Assembly (NCBI RefSeq): GCF_012035195.1
Contig: NZ_JAAVJH010000002.1
Location: 248,001 to 312,000, forward strand
Source of the DNA: Sphingomonas corticis
Lineage (GTDB): Bacteria; Pseudomonadota; Alphaproteobacteria; Sphingomonadales; Sphingomonadaceae
Length of the DNA: 64,000 nucleotides
Direction of reading: 5' to 3'
Of the stretch, positions 54,634 to 63,218 are shown piece by piece. Within the stretch, counting starts at the first letter, position 1; the number at the start of each line of letters is the position of its first letter. A program made the position numbers and the translations under genes. Under the pieces are notes generated by a model, which did not search any database, was not told where the DNA came from, and saw only the letters and a list, made by a program, of their open reading frames with translations.

Positions 54634-56130
54634 TCAAAGCCCGGTGCGAGTCGCCAGCCAGCGCGCGGCGGCCTCGGGCGACACCTTGCCCGCATCGCGG
54701 TCGACCATGTAATTGGCCTCGCGCATCGCCTCCACGGAGATGCGGCCGGCCAGCGGGCGCAGCGCTGCCACCAGCCGCGGGTCCGTCGCGGCGGTGGGCG
54801 AGAGCAGCAGGATCGCGTCGTAGCCCGGCATGGCGCGCTTCGGATCGGTCAGCACCGTCAGCCGCTCCGCCGCGATGCGCCCGTCGGAGGAGAAGGCGCT
54901 GATGACGTCGGCGCGCCCGCTCTCCAGCGCGCGGTACATGAACGTGGGGCTGTAGGGCGTCGCGCCGGCGAAGCGCAGGCCGTAGGCGCGGCGCACCGCC
55001 GCCCATTCCGGGCGGTCGAGGAATTCCAGATCCGCGCCCAGCCGCAGACGCGGTGCCGCGCGGGCCAGGTCGTCCAGCGTGCGCACCGCACCGCCGGGCC
55101 GCATCGCGAAGGCATAGGCATTCTCGAAGCCGAGCGCGCCCAGCAGCGTCACGCCGCGAGTCCGCTTCGCCCAATCGGCGATGGCGCGCACCTGCTCGGC
55201 GCGCGGCGGGACGTCGGTACGCTTCATCTCGCCCGACCAGATCGTGCCCGCATAGTCGACATAGGCGTCGATCTCGCCCCCCGCCACGGCACCGAACGCC
55301 ACGGCGGAGCCGAGCCCGTCGCGATAGTCGACCCGGTAACCCGCCCGCACCAGCCGGTCGCCGATCAGCCGCGCCAGGATATATTGCTCGGAGAAGTTCT
55401 TGGCGCCGATCACCACGCGCCTCTCGGACGAGGACCACAGGGGTGCGCTGGCCGCCAGCGTGGCGAGCGCGAGCAGCCCCAGCGCCGCGCCCGTCCACGT
55501 TGGCCGCCGCCGTGCCGCGCCCGCTTCCGCCACGGCGAGCAGCGCGTCGACGCCCAGCGCCAGCCCCGCCGCGCCCAGGCAACCGGCCAGCACCAGCGCC
55601 CACGCCTGCGTCTGCAACCCGGCGAAGATCAGGTCGCCCAGGCTCGGCTGCCCGACCGTGGTCGACAGCGTGGCGGCGCCGATCGTCCACACCGCGGCGG
55701 TGCGCACGCCGGCCATCGCCACCGGCAGCACCAGCGGCGCCTCCACCCACCGCAGCTTCTGCCCCGCGGTCATGCCGATCCCGTCCGCCGCCTCGCGCAC
55801 CGCGGGGTCCAGCCCCGTCAGCCCGGTCGCCACGTTGCGGACGATCGGCAGCAGCGCGTAGAGCGTCAGCGCCAGCAGCGCGGGCAGGAAGCCCAGCGCG
55901 GGCACCCCGCCGATCCAGAGGAGGATCGGATAGAACAGCGCCAGCAGCGCGAGGCTGGGCACCGTCTGCACCAGGCTGGCGATGCCGAGCACCACGCGAC
56001 CCACCGCCGGCCGCCGCGCCGCGACGACGCCGAGCGGCAGCGCGAGCGCGACGGCGAGCGCCAGCGCCGCCATCGCCAGCAGCAGGTGCTGCGCGGCGAG
56101 CGCGGGGACGCGGGCCAGCGCCTCGCTCAC
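54634..56130 (-). CDS. Glycine-betaine/choline-type ABC importer, permease fused to substrate-binding domain
   Basis: 498 residues. The N-terminal half is a five-to-six-helix permease (MAALALAVALALPLGVVAARR, with the EAA-like loop DPAVREAADGIGMT). Another helix follows at about 225-245, then a periplasmic binding domain starting VVIGAKNFSEQYILARLIGD, typical of OpuC/OsmF/YehZ proteins. Permease-binding protein fusions of this kind import betaine, choline or similar osmoprotectants. GTG start overlaps the ATPase stop (GTGA), so the gene is translated together with the ATP-binding subunit. Confidence 0.92.
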   Translation of the reverse strand: MSEALARVPALAAQHLLLAMAALALAVALALPLGVVAARRPAVGRVVLGIASLVQTVPSLALLALFYPILLWIGGVPALGFLPALLALTLYALLPIVRNVATGLTGLDPAVREAADGIGMTAGQKLRWVEAPLVLPVAMAGVRTAAVWTIGAATLSTTVGQPSLGDLIFAGLQTQAWALVLAGCLGAAGLALGVDALLAVAEAGAARRRPTWTGAALGLLALATLAASAPLWSSSERRVVIGAKNFSEQYILARLIGDRLVRAGYRVDYRDGLGSAVAFGAVAGGEIDAYVDYAGTIWSGEMKRTDVPPRAEQVRAIADWAKRTRGVTLLGALGFENAYAFAMRPGGAVRTLDDLARAAPRLRLGADLEFLDRPEWAAVRRAYGLRFAGATPYSPTFMYRALESGRADVISAFSSDGRIAAERLTVLTDPKRAMPGYDAILLLSPTAATDPRLVAALRPLAGRISVEAMREANYMVDRDAGKVSPEAAARWLATRTGL

Positions 56131-56894
56131 GCGCCCGCCATCGCCGCCAGCCGCTCCGCCTGCGCGCGCGGCACGGCCACCAGCGCCTGCGCGGCCGCGC
56201 CGCCCGCCCCGGCGAGCAGCGCCGCGGGCGTTTCGTCGGCGATCGCGCGCCCGGACTGCATCACCAGTACGCGGGTGGCGTGGAGCAGCGCCTCCGCCAT
56301 GTCGTGCGTCACCATCACGGTGGTGAGGCCGAGCCGGTCGTGGAGCGAACGCACCGCGCTCGCCAGCGTCTCGCGCGTGACGGGATCGAGCGCGCCGAAC
56401 GGCTCGTCCATCAGCAGCAGCCCCGGCTCGCTCGCCAGCGCGCGGGCCACGCCGACCCGCTGGCGCTGCCCGCCCGACAGCTCGGCCGGCATCCGCGTCG
56501 CGAGGGCGCGCGGCAGCTCGACCAGGTCCAGCATCGCCGCCACCCGGTCGCCGGCCGGCACGCCGGCGAGCCGCAGCGGCATCGCGACATTCTCCGCCAC
56601 GGTCAGGTGGGGAAACAGGCCGACGTTCTGGAAGACGTAGCCGATGCGCCGCCGCAGTCGCCACGCCGGCCCTTCCGCCACATCGGCGCCGTCCAGCAGC
56701 ACGCGACCCGCGTCGGGCACGACCAGGCGGTTGGCGGTCTTCAGCAGCGTCGACTTGCCGGATCCCGACGCGCCGACCAGCGCCACGAACTCGCCCGGCG
56801 CGATCCGCACCGCCACGTCGTCCACCGCCGCTGCGCCGCCATAGCGCTTTGTCACGCCCTCGAAGGCGAGCGCGGGTCCGGTACGGGCTGGCAT
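56127..56894 (-). CDS. Glycine-betaine/choline-type ABC importer, ATP-binding subunit
   Basis: 255 residues. Walker A GASGSGKST, Q-loop GYVFQNVGLFPHLTV, signature LSGGQRQRVGVARAL, Walker B LLLMDEPFGALDPVTR and H-loop VTHDMAEAL. Pairs with the permease-binding protein fusion that follows. The C-terminal CBS domains found in ProV/OpuCA are absent (only ~25 extra residues). ATG at 56894 is chosen; the frame upstream overlaps the divergent SDR gene. Confidence 0.93.
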   Translation of the reverse strand: MPARTGPALAFEGVTKRYGGAAAVDDVAVRIAPGEFVALVGASGSGKSTLLKTANRLVVPDAGRVLLDGADVAEGPAWRLRRRIGYVFQNVGLFPHLTVAENVAMPLRLAGVPAGDRVAAMLDLVELPRALATRMPAELSGGQRQRVGVARALASEPGLLLMDEPFGALDPVTRETLASAVRSLHDRLGLTTVMVTHDMAEALLHATRVLVMQSGRAIADETPAALLAGAGGAAAQALVAVPRAQAERLAAMAGA

Positions 56895-56946
56895 CGCGCG
56901 CGAGGATGGGGGATGAGGCCGCATCGGTAAAGGGGAGACGGCGGGC

Positions 56947-57732
56947 ATGAAGGCGATCCTGGTGACGGGCGGCGGTTCGGGCATCGGCCGCGCGGTGGCG
57001 CAGCGTTTCGCGCGCGAGGGCTGGCGCGTCGGCCTCGCCGACATCGACGCCAAGGGACTGGCGGAGAGCGCGGCGCTGCTGCCGGCGGAGCGGGTGTCGA
57101 CGCACCAGATGGACGTGCGCGACGCGACGGAATGGGAGCACGTGCTGGCGGAGTTCGCCGCGCTGTCGGGCGGGCGGCTGGACGTGCTGTTCAACAACGC
57201 CGGGATCGCCGCGGGCGGGCCGTTCGGCGACATCCCGCTCGACGCGCTCGACCGCGTCATCGACATCAACTTCCGCGGCGTCGCCTACGGCGCGCGGCTG
57301 TCGCACCCCTATCTGAAGGCGACGCCCGGCGCCTGCCTGCTCAACACCGCATCGGCCAGCGCGATCTACGGCTCCGCGGGGCTCTCCGCCTATTCCGCCA
57401 CCAAGTTCGCGGTGCGCGGCCTGACCGAGGCGCTGGACGCGGAATGGGCGGCGGACGGCATCCGCGTGCGCAGCCTGATGCCCGGCTTCATCGACACCGC
57501 CTTGCTGGCCGTGCCGATGGCGGGCAGCAACCGCACCGCGCGCGAGGCGGTGGTGGGATCGGGCCTCGAGTTCACGCCGGTCGAGACGGTCGCCGACCTC
57601 GCCTGGGCGGCCGTGCACGGCGACCGGGTCCACACCCTGGTCGGCCCCACCGCGCGCCGCCTCGCCTTCGCCGCGCGCTGGATGCCGGGACGGTTGCGCC
57701 GGATGATGCGGCGCCGCGCGCTGGAGGGGTGA
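56947..57732 (+). CDS. Short-chain dehydrogenase/reductase
   Basis: 261 residues. Classical SDR: cofactor loop TGGGSGIG (7-14), NNAG, catalytic Ser in NTASAS and YSATK. D33 in LADIDAKG favours NAD(H). The C terminus is longer than usual and basic (GRLRRMMRRRALEG), suggesting a membrane-peripheral location. Substrate unknown. Divergent from the ABC ATPase gene and convergent with the pterin dehydratase gene. Confidence 0.92.
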   Translation: MKAILVTGGGSGIGRAVAQRFAREGWRVGLADIDAKGLAESAALLPAERVSTHQMDVRDATEWEHVLAEFAALSGGRLDVLFNNAGIAAGGPFGDIPLDALDRVIDINFRGVAYGARLSHPYLKATPGACLLNTASASAIYGSAGLSAYSATKFAVRGLTEALDAEWAADGIRVRSLMPGFIDTALLAVPMAGSNRTAREAVVGSGLEFTPVETVADLAWAAVHGDRVHTLVGPTARRLAFAARWMPGRLRRMMRRRALEG

Positions 57733-57747
57733 GGCCGCGGCGGCGGA

Positions 57748-58041
57748 TCACCCGCCCAGGATGCCGTCGATCGCGCCCGCCAGTTGCACGTCGCGCTCCG
57801 ACAGGCCGCCGGCGTCGTGCGTGGTCAGAAGGATGTCCACCCGGTTGTAGACGTTCGACCATTCGGGATGGTGGTCCATCCGCTCCGCCAGGATCGCGAC
57901 CTGCGCCATGAAGCCGAACGCCTCGGCGAAGTCGGTGAAGACGATCGTGCGCGTGATCGCGTCGCGCGCCTCGTCGAAGTCCCATTCCGGCAGGCCGTCC
58001 AGCGCATCGGCGCGCTCCGCCTCGCTCAACTGCTCGACCAT
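57748..58041 (-). CDS. Pterin-4a-carbinolamine dehydratase
   Basis: 97 residues. [20 protein letters not shown] followed by [10 protein letters not shown] is the full family signature (catalytic His pair and Asp). Recycles the 4a-hydroxy-tetrahydropterin made by phenylalanine hydroxylase. ATG at 58041 fits the family start. No aromatic hydroxylase gene is adjacent. Divergent from the zincin gene by 34 nt. Confidence 0.95.
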   Translation of the reverse strand: MVEQLSEAERADALDGLPEWDFDEARDAITRTIVFTDFAEAFGFMAQVAILAERMDHHPEWSNVYNRVDILLTTHDAGGLSERDVQLAGAIDGILGG

Positions 58042-58075
58042 GCCCGTTCCTTGCGATGTTGGGGAGACGAGGGGT

Positions 58076-58498
58076 ATGGCCGCGGGCGTGAACGCGCAAG
58101 ATGCCCTGGGCGAGGCCCCCTCCGCCGCCGCGATCGAGGCGCACGCCCGCGCGACGATCGCGCGCCTGCCCGACGCCTTTCGCGTGCATCTGGGCGACGT
58201 CGTCCTGCTGGTGGAGGAGGAGGCGGACGAGGAGACGCTCGCCGCGCTCGACATCGACCACCCGCTCGACCTGACCGGCGTCTACGTCGGACGACCGGTG
58301 GGCGAGAAGTCCGCGTTCGACACCGGTGCGCTGCCCGACCGCATCCACCTCTATCGCCAGGCGATCCTGGCGGAATGGTGCGAGACGGGCGTGCGGCTGG
58401 ACGATCTGGTCGCGCACGTCACCATTCACGAGATCGGACATCACTTCGGCCTCAGCGACGCGGACATGCACGCGCTGGAAGAGGCGGTGGCGGATTGA
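58076..58498 (+). CDS. Zincin-like metallopeptidase family protein (DUF1025/PF06262)
   Basis: 140 residues. The [11 protein letters not shown] motif near the C terminus is the HExxHxxG zinc site of minimal zincins. Acidic N-terminal half with [21 protein letters not shown]. Protease activity has not been shown for most members. ATG at 58076 follows GGAGACGAGGGG. Its stop overlaps the ccmA TTG start (TTGA), an arrangement I associate with alphaproteobacterial ccmA loci. Confidence 0.9.
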   Translation: MAAGVNAQDALGEAPSAAAIEAHARATIARLPDAFRVHLGDVVLLVEEEADEETLAALDIDHPLDLTGVYVGRPVGEKSAFDTGALPDRIHLYRQAILAEWCETGVRLDDLVAHVTIHEIGHHFGLSDADMHALEEAVAD

Positions 58499-59049
58499 CG
58501 CTGCGCGTCAGCGACCTCGCCGTCGTCCGCGGCGGGCGCGTGCTGGCGGAGCGGCTGTCCTTCGCGCTCGCGCCGGGCGAGGCGCTGCTGGTGACGGGGC
58601 CGAACGGCGCGGGCAAGTCGAGCCTGCTGCGCGTGCTCGCCGGGCTGGGGCGGAAGGACGGGGCGGTGGAGCGGCCGGCACGCGTCGCGCTGATGGCGGA
58701 GGCGGCGGCACTGGACGTGGAGCGGACGCTGGCCGATGCGCTGTCCTTCTACGCGCGACTGGACGGCGGCGACGTGGGTGCGGCGCTGGTGGACGTGGGC
58801 CTCGCCGACCTCGCGGACGTGCCGGTGCGATGGCTCTCCACCGGGCAGCGTCGCCGCGCCGCGCTGGCGCGCGTGCTGGCATCGAACGCGGAACTGTGGC
58901 TGCTCGACGAGCCCGCGACGGGGATGGATGCCGCCGCCGTGGCGATGCTGGAGGCGCTGGTCGCGCGCCACCGCGCGAAGGGGGGCATGGCGGTGATCGC
59001 GACGCACCAGCCGCTGGCGGTGCCGGGCGCGGCGGAGTTGCGGTTGTGA
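58495..59049 (+). CDS. ccmA: Heme exporter ATP-binding protein CcmA
   Basis: 184 residues, a short ABC ATPase. Walker A GPNGAGKSS, signature-like LSTGQRRRAALARVLAS, Walker B LWLLDEPATGMD. CcmA drives the CcmBCD complex that loads heme on CcmE for cytochrome c maturation. TTG start at 58495 overlaps the metallopeptidase stop. ccmB follows after 121 nt. Confidence 0.92.
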   Translation: MTLRVSDLAVVRGGRVLAERLSFALAPGEALLVTGPNGAGKSSLLRVLAGLGRKDGAVERPARVALMAEAAALDVERTLADALSFYARLDGGDVGAALVDVGLADLADVPVRWLSTGQRRRAALARVLASNAELWLLDEPATGMDAAAVAMLEALVARHRAKGGMAVIATHQPLAVPGAAELRL

Positions 59050-59170
59050 GAGGCGCGCGTGCTATCCCGCTCCTCGCCGGCGCCGTCACCCCGGAGCGGT
59101 GCCGGGGGCCAGGGTGCTGCGTCCCGGCGCCGCGACGAGGCCGGCCGGACGATACGGGAGGAGGCACCGC

Positions 59171-59806
59171 GTGACGGCGCTGATCCTGCGCGACCTGCGG
59201 CGGTTCTACACCGGCGGCGGGGCGGCACTGACGGTGGCGTTCTTCCTGCTCGTCGCGATCCTCTTCCCCTTCGCGATCGGGCCGGACGCGCGGCTGCTGG
59301 CGCGGGTGGGCGGCGGCGTGCTGTTCGCCGCGGCGCTGCTCGCCGCGCTGATGCCCGTCGAGCGGCTGGTGCAGCCGGACCTCGACGCGGGGGTGATCGA
59401 TCAGCTGGCGGTGCGTGGCCTGTCGCCGACCGTGGCGGCAGCGGCGAAGGTGGTCGCGCACTGGCTCGGCTTCGCGCCGCCGCTGATGCTGGCGAGCGTG
59501 GTCGCCGCGGCGCTGCTCGGCCTGCCCGCCGACCGCCTGCTGATGGTGGAGGCGGGACTGCTGCTCGCCACCCCCGGCCTCGCCGCGCTGGCCGTCGCCA
59601 CCGCGGCGCTGGTGGCGGGGCTGCGCGGGGCGGGGGCGGTGGCGGGGCTCGTCATGCTGCCGCTGGCGGTGCCGCTGCTGATCTTCGGCGCGGGGGCGAT
59701 CGACGGCGGCGCGGGGGGGCTGAAGCTGCTGGCGGCGGTCAGCCTCCTGCTGGTGGCCGGCGCGCCGTTCGTCGCCGGGGCGGCGATGCGGGTGGGGATG
59801 GAATAG
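59171..59806 (+). CDS. ccmB: Heme exporter membrane protein CcmB
   Basis: 211 residues with six membrane helices. LILRDLRRFYTGGGAALTVAFFLLVAILFPF is its first segment (about 4-34); PVERLVQPDLDAGVIDQLAVRGL is the conserved loop of CcmB (both cited for position, residues 4-34 and 60-82). GTG start at 59171 is preceded by GGGAGGAGG. The next expected gene, ccmC, is not present: a repeat and a minus-strand methyltransferase gene follow. Confidence 0.92.
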   Translation: MTALILRDLRRFYTGGGAALTVAFFLLVAILFPFAIGPDARLLARVGGGVLFAAALLAALMPVERLVQPDLDAGVIDQLAVRGLSPTVAAAAKVVAHWLGFAPPLMLASVVAAALLGLPADRLLMVEAGLLLATPGLAALAVATAALVAGLRGAGAVAGLVMLPLAVPLLIFGAGAIDGGAGGLKLLAAVSLLLVAGAPFVAGAAMRVGME

Positions 59807-59815
59807 GAACACGCC

Positions 59816-59882
59816 CGTGCGCCTGAGCGAAGGCGAAGGGCAAGCGCCTGGCCGGGGCTTCGACTTCGCTCAGCCCGAACGG
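59816..59882. repeat. Sphingomonad intergenic inverted repeat (CTTCGACTTCGCTCAG type)
   Basis: CGTGCGCCTGAGCGAAGG...GAAGG on the left faces CTTCGACTTCGCTCAGCCC...GAACGGA on the right. Same family as 13911 and 47876. It directly follows ccmB, where ccmC would be expected. Confidence 0.75.
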
Positions 59883-59909
59883 AGGTCGGCGCTAAGTGAG
59901 GGTGTACAC

Positions 59910-60779
59910 CTACCGGCTCCACCGCGCGAAGATGGCGGTCGGCAGCGCAAGCCCGCGCGCTTCCTCGCGCACCGCCAGCTCGCCCGCCTCCACCGTGCCG
60001 GGCAGGTCGGCGAACGCCTGGCGCAGCATCTCGCCGATCGCCAGCGCGGACATGCGCACCGCGTAGACGGTGAGGAACAGGAAGCGCGACTCGGCGTCGA
60101 GCAGCCGCCGGCAGTCGGCGATCAGCGCCGGCAGATGCTCCTCCAGCCGCCACACCTCGCCGGTCGGCCCGCGGCCATACTTGGGCGGGTCGAGCAGGAT
60201 GCCGTCGTAGCGCCTTCCGCGCCGCACCTCCCGCCCGGCGAACTTGGCGGCATCCTCGACGAGCCAGCGCACCGGCGCCTCGGCAAGTCCGGAGAGCCGC
60301 GCGTTGGCGCGCGCCCCCTCGACCGACTTCTTCGAGGCGTCGACGTGCACCATCCGCGCGCCGTGGCTGGCCAGCGCCAGCGTGCCGACGCCGGTGTAGC
60401 CGAACAGGTTCAGGCACTCGGGCGCCGTCGCATCCGACAGCTGCCCCTGCATCCACGCCCACACCGGCGCCATGTCGGGAAAGAAGCCCAGGTGCCGGAA
60501 TGGCGTGGTCTGCGCGATGAAGCGCACGTCCTGCCAGCCGAGCTCCCACCCGTCGCGCGGCACGGAGCGCGCGAACTTCCACTGGCCGCCGCCCTCCTCG
60601 TCGCTGCCGGGCACGAACTCCGCATCCGCCTGCCAGTCGTCGGAGGCGGGCGACCACAGCGCCTGCCCCTCCGGCCGGACGAAGCGATGGCGACCATAGC
60701 GCTCCAGCTTGCGCCCGTGACCCGAATCGAGCAGCGCGTAGTCGCGCCACGGCTCGCCGATCAGCGTCGTCAGCTGCAC
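59910..60779 (-). CDS. Class I SAM-dependent (rRNA) methyltransferase, RlmI/RlmK-like
   Basis: 289 residues. SAM loop LNLFGYTGVGTLALASHG and the catalytic-type motif LDPPKYGRG (NPPF/DPPK variant) put it with RlmI/RlmL-type 5-methylcytosine or N-methyl RNA methyltransferases (PF10672-like). The PUA domain of RlmI is absent; the first 80 residues are a beta domain. GTG start at 60779, 4 nt after thrC, making it the last gene of the cox3-DUF983-SURF1-thrC operon. Confidence 0.88.
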   Translation of the reverse strand: MQLTTLIGEPWRDYALLDSGHGRKLERYGRHRFVRPEGQALWSPASDDWQADAEFVPGSDEEGGGQWKFARSVPRDGWELGWQDVRFIAQTTPFRHLGFFPDMAPVWAWMQGQLSDATAPECLNLFGYTGVGTLALASHGARMVHVDASKKSVEGARANARLSGLAEAPVRWLVEDAAKFAGREVRRGRRYDGILLDPPKYGRGPTGEVWRLEEHLPALIADCRRLLDAESRFLFLTVYAVRMSALAIGEMLRQAFADLPGTVEAGELAVREEARGLALPTAIFARWSR

Positions 60780-60783
60780 CGCG

Positions 60784-62181
60784 TCAGTCCCGCGCCGCCG
60801 CGCGCGCGGCGATATAGCCGCTGACCGCGTCGAACGTGCCGTCGAGCGTCACGTAGCGCTCCTCACGCTCGAACAGGTCGCCGACGCGCGTGGGCAGCGG
60901 CGGGCGCGATCCGGTGGCGCGCTCCACCGCGTCGCGGAACTTGGCGGGGTGCGCGGTGGCGAGCGTCACCATCGGTACGCCGACCTGCGCCTGCCGCCGC
61001 GCCGCCGCCAGCGCGATGGCGGTGTGCGGGTCGATCGTCTCGCCCGCATCGTCGCACGCGCGGCGCATCGCCCGCGCCATGTCGTCCACGTCGACGCGCT
61101 CGGGCGCGAACAGCGCGGCGGAGCCGTCGCGCTGCGCGTTGGAAAGGCGCATCGCGCGCGACGCCTCGAACCCCTGCATCTGCGCCGCCAGCGCCGCGCC
61201 GTCGCGGTCGCCCAGATCGAAGAGCAGGCGCTCGAAATTGCTGGAGACCTGGATGTCCATCGATGGGGTCGGCGTCGCCACCACCTGCCGGCTGGAATAA
61301 TCCCCATCCGCGAGCGCGCGGGCGAGGATGTCGTTGACGTTGGTGGCGACCACCAGCTTCGCCACCGGCAGCCCCATGCGGGACCCGACGTAGCCGGCGA
61401 AGACGTCGCCGAAATTGCCCGTCGGCACGCTGAATGCGACCGGGCGCCCGGGCGCGCCCAGCCGCACCGCGGCGTAGAAGTAATAGACCACCTGCGCCAT
61501 CAGCCGTGCCCAGTTGATCGAATTGACCGCGCTCAGCCGGAACCGCCGGGAGAAGGCGCGGTCGTTGAACATCGCCTTCACCAGCGCCTGCGCGGTGTCG
61601 AAGTCGCCAGTGATCGCGATGTTGTGGACATTGGGCGCGCCCACCGTGGTCATCTGCCGCCGCTGCACGTCGCTGACGCGGCCCTCGGGATGCAGCATGA
61701 AGATGTCGACGCCGCTGCGCCCCGCCACCGCGTCGATCGCGGCGGAGCCGGTGTCGCCGCTGGTCGCGCCCACGATGGTCAGATGCTCGGTCGAGCCGGT
61801 CAGGAACCGTTCGAAGAGGAGGCCGAGCAGCTGAAGCGCCACGTCCTTGAACGCCAGCGTGGGGCCGTGGAACAGCTCCAGCAGCCAATGGTCGTGATCC
61901 AGCTGCACCAGCGGTGTCACCGCGGCGTGGGCGAAGCGGCCGTAGGCGGCGGCGCACAGCTCGCGCAGCTCGTCCTCGCTCAGCACACCGGCGGTGAAGG
62001 GCGCCATCACGCGCGCGGCGGTGTCGACGTAGGAGAGGCCGGCGAGGCCCGCGATCTGCTCGTGCGTGAAGCGCGGCCACGCCTCCGGCACGTAGAGGCC
62101 GCCGTCCGAAGCGAGGCCGGCGAGCGTCACGTCGCGGAAGTCGAGCGCAGGGGCGGTGCCGCGGGTGCTGATGTAGCGCAT
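60784..62181 (-). CDS. thrC: Threonine synthase
   Basis: 465 residues, the long (type I) form. Converts O-phosphohomoserine to threonine. PLP Lys K112 in LAFKDVALQ, phosphate loop ATSGDTGSAA, and FSVPTGNFGDVFAGY are all as expected. The N-terminal MRYISTRG begins at the ATG, 62181. Follows the SURF1 gene after about 75 nt, a constant sphingomonad neighbourhood. Confidence 0.96.
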   Translation of the reverse strand: MRYISTRGTAPALDFRDVTLAGLASDGGLYVPEAWPRFTHEQIAGLAGLSYVDTAARVMAPFTAGVLSEDELRELCAAAYGRFAHAAVTPLVQLDHDHWLLELFHGPTLAFKDVALQLLGLLFERFLTGSTEHLTIVGATSGDTGSAAIDAVAGRSGVDIFMLHPEGRVSDVQRRQMTTVGAPNVHNIAITGDFDTAQALVKAMFNDRAFSRRFRLSAVNSINWARLMAQVVYYFYAAVRLGAPGRPVAFSVPTGNFGDVFAGYVGSRMGLPVAKLVVATNVNDILARALADGDYSSRQVVATPTPSMDIQVSSNFERLLFDLGDRDGAALAAQMQGFEASRAMRLSNAQRDGSAALFAPERVDVDDMARAMRRACDDAGETIDPHTAIALAAARRQAQVGVPMVTLATAHPAKFRDAVERATGSRPPLPTRVGDLFEREERYVTLDGTFDAVSGYIAARAAARD

Positions 62182-62255
62182 CGCCCCGCGCTATCGCCGC
62201 GGCGGCGCGACGGCAATGCCGCTTGGCCTTGCGCGTGCCCTGCCGGAGCTTTCGC

Positions 62256-62831
62256 CTAACGTCGTCGCCGCGCCGCCAGCACGTAGATGATCGCCGCGAT
62301 GCCGGCGAACAGGAACCATTGCACCGCGTAGGCGAGGTGGTTGTTGGGCACGAGCCCGATATCCGGCCGCGTGTTCGGCGCCAGCCCGGCGACCGGCCGG
62401 TCGGCGACCAGCAGCATCGCCTGGGGCGCGGGCGCGGCGACGAGGCGCGCGATCAGCGGCGTCGCGTCGGGCGCATGGCTGACCCAGCCGGTGACCCGTC
62501 CGCCCTCCCACGCCACCATGCCGAGCGGATCGCGCGTGGTGCCCAGCTGGACGCGGATGCCGTCGGCGCAGGTGGCGATCAGCCGGAACCCCGCCTTGCC
62601 CGCCCCGGCGCGAGCCACGGCCACCGGGGGGCGGCAATCGGCGTAGGTGCGGCGGAACAGCAGCCGGTCGTCGGGTGCGCGCGGGAAGGCCACCGCCGGA
62701 CGCGCCGGATTGGCGGCAAGCTGCGCGAGATACGCCTCCTTCGCCGGCAGCCGGTCGAGCAGCTGCCACAGCCCGAGCGCGACCATGGCCGCCACCGCGA
62801 CGGCCACAATGATCGTCGGAAGCGACCTCAC
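62256..62831 (-). CDS. SURF1-family cytochrome oxidase assembly protein
   Basis: 191 residues. An N-terminal membrane helix (TIIIVAVAVAAMVALGLWQ-like, residues 5-22) and a C-terminal helix (VQWFLFAGIAAIIYVL) flank a periplasmic domain. GLWQLLDRLPAKEAYL and NNHLAYAVQWF are the two conserved SURF1 motifs. Helps insert heme a into cytochrome c oxidase. Shorter than typical SURF1 (about 220-250). GTG start overlaps the DUF983 stop. Confidence 0.92.
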   Translation of the reverse strand: MRSLPTIIVAVAVAAMVALGLWQLLDRLPAKEAYLAQLAANPARPAVAFPRAPDDRLLFRRTYADCRPPVAVARAGAGKAGFRLIATCADGIRVQLGTTRDPLGMVAWEGGRVTGWVSHAPDATPLIARLVAAPAPQAMLLVADRPVAGLAPNTRPDIGLVPNNHLAYAVQWFLFAGIAAIIYVLAARRRR

Positions 62832-63205
62832 GATTCCACCCGCCCCTCGCGCGCGGCGTTGCGATACTCCAGCGCCAGCAGCCACCCCTTCGCGACGCGA
62901 AGCGCGGCTATCACGCCGGCCAGCGCCAGCGGCGGCCACAGCAGCGCATGGACCCACCACGCCGGCTCCGCCGACAGTTCCAGCGTGATCGCCAGCACGG
63001 TGACGATCGCGCCGATGCCGAGCGTCAGGAACGCCGCCGGCCCGTCGCCCACGTTGAAGTCGGCGAAGCGCAGGCCGCACGCGGGGCAGCGATCCGCGAA
63101 GGCGATGGCGGAACGGAAAAGGGTGCGCGCCCCGCAGCGGGGACACGCACCCTTCAATCCGCTGTCCACCGGGCGCGGCGCCGGCGCGGGCGCCCGGTCG
63201 GTCAT
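62828..63205 (-). CDS. DUF983 zinc-ribbon membrane protein
   Basis: 125 residues. An N-terminal zinc ribbon CPRCG (C21, C24) and CPACG (C40, C43), the FNVGDGPAAFLT motif, then two membrane helices. DUF983 genes regularly sit between ctaE and SURF1; an assembly role for cytochrome oxidase is plausible but unproven. ATG at 63205, 13 nt after cox3. Confidence 0.92.
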   Translation of the reverse strand: MTDRAPAPAPRPVDSGLKGACPRCGARTLFRSAIAFADRCPACGLRFADFNVGDGPAAFLTLGIGAIVTVLAITLELSAEPAWWVHALLWPPLALAGVIAALRVAKGWLLALEYRNAAREGRVES

Positions 63206-63218
63206 CGTGCCGGCCGTC

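Noticed and set aside
59050..59170. Missing small gene between ccmA and ccmB
   Set aside because: The 121-nt gap holds GC-rich inverted segments (CCGGCGCC units) and a ribosome site for ccmB, but no open frame with a start and coding character.
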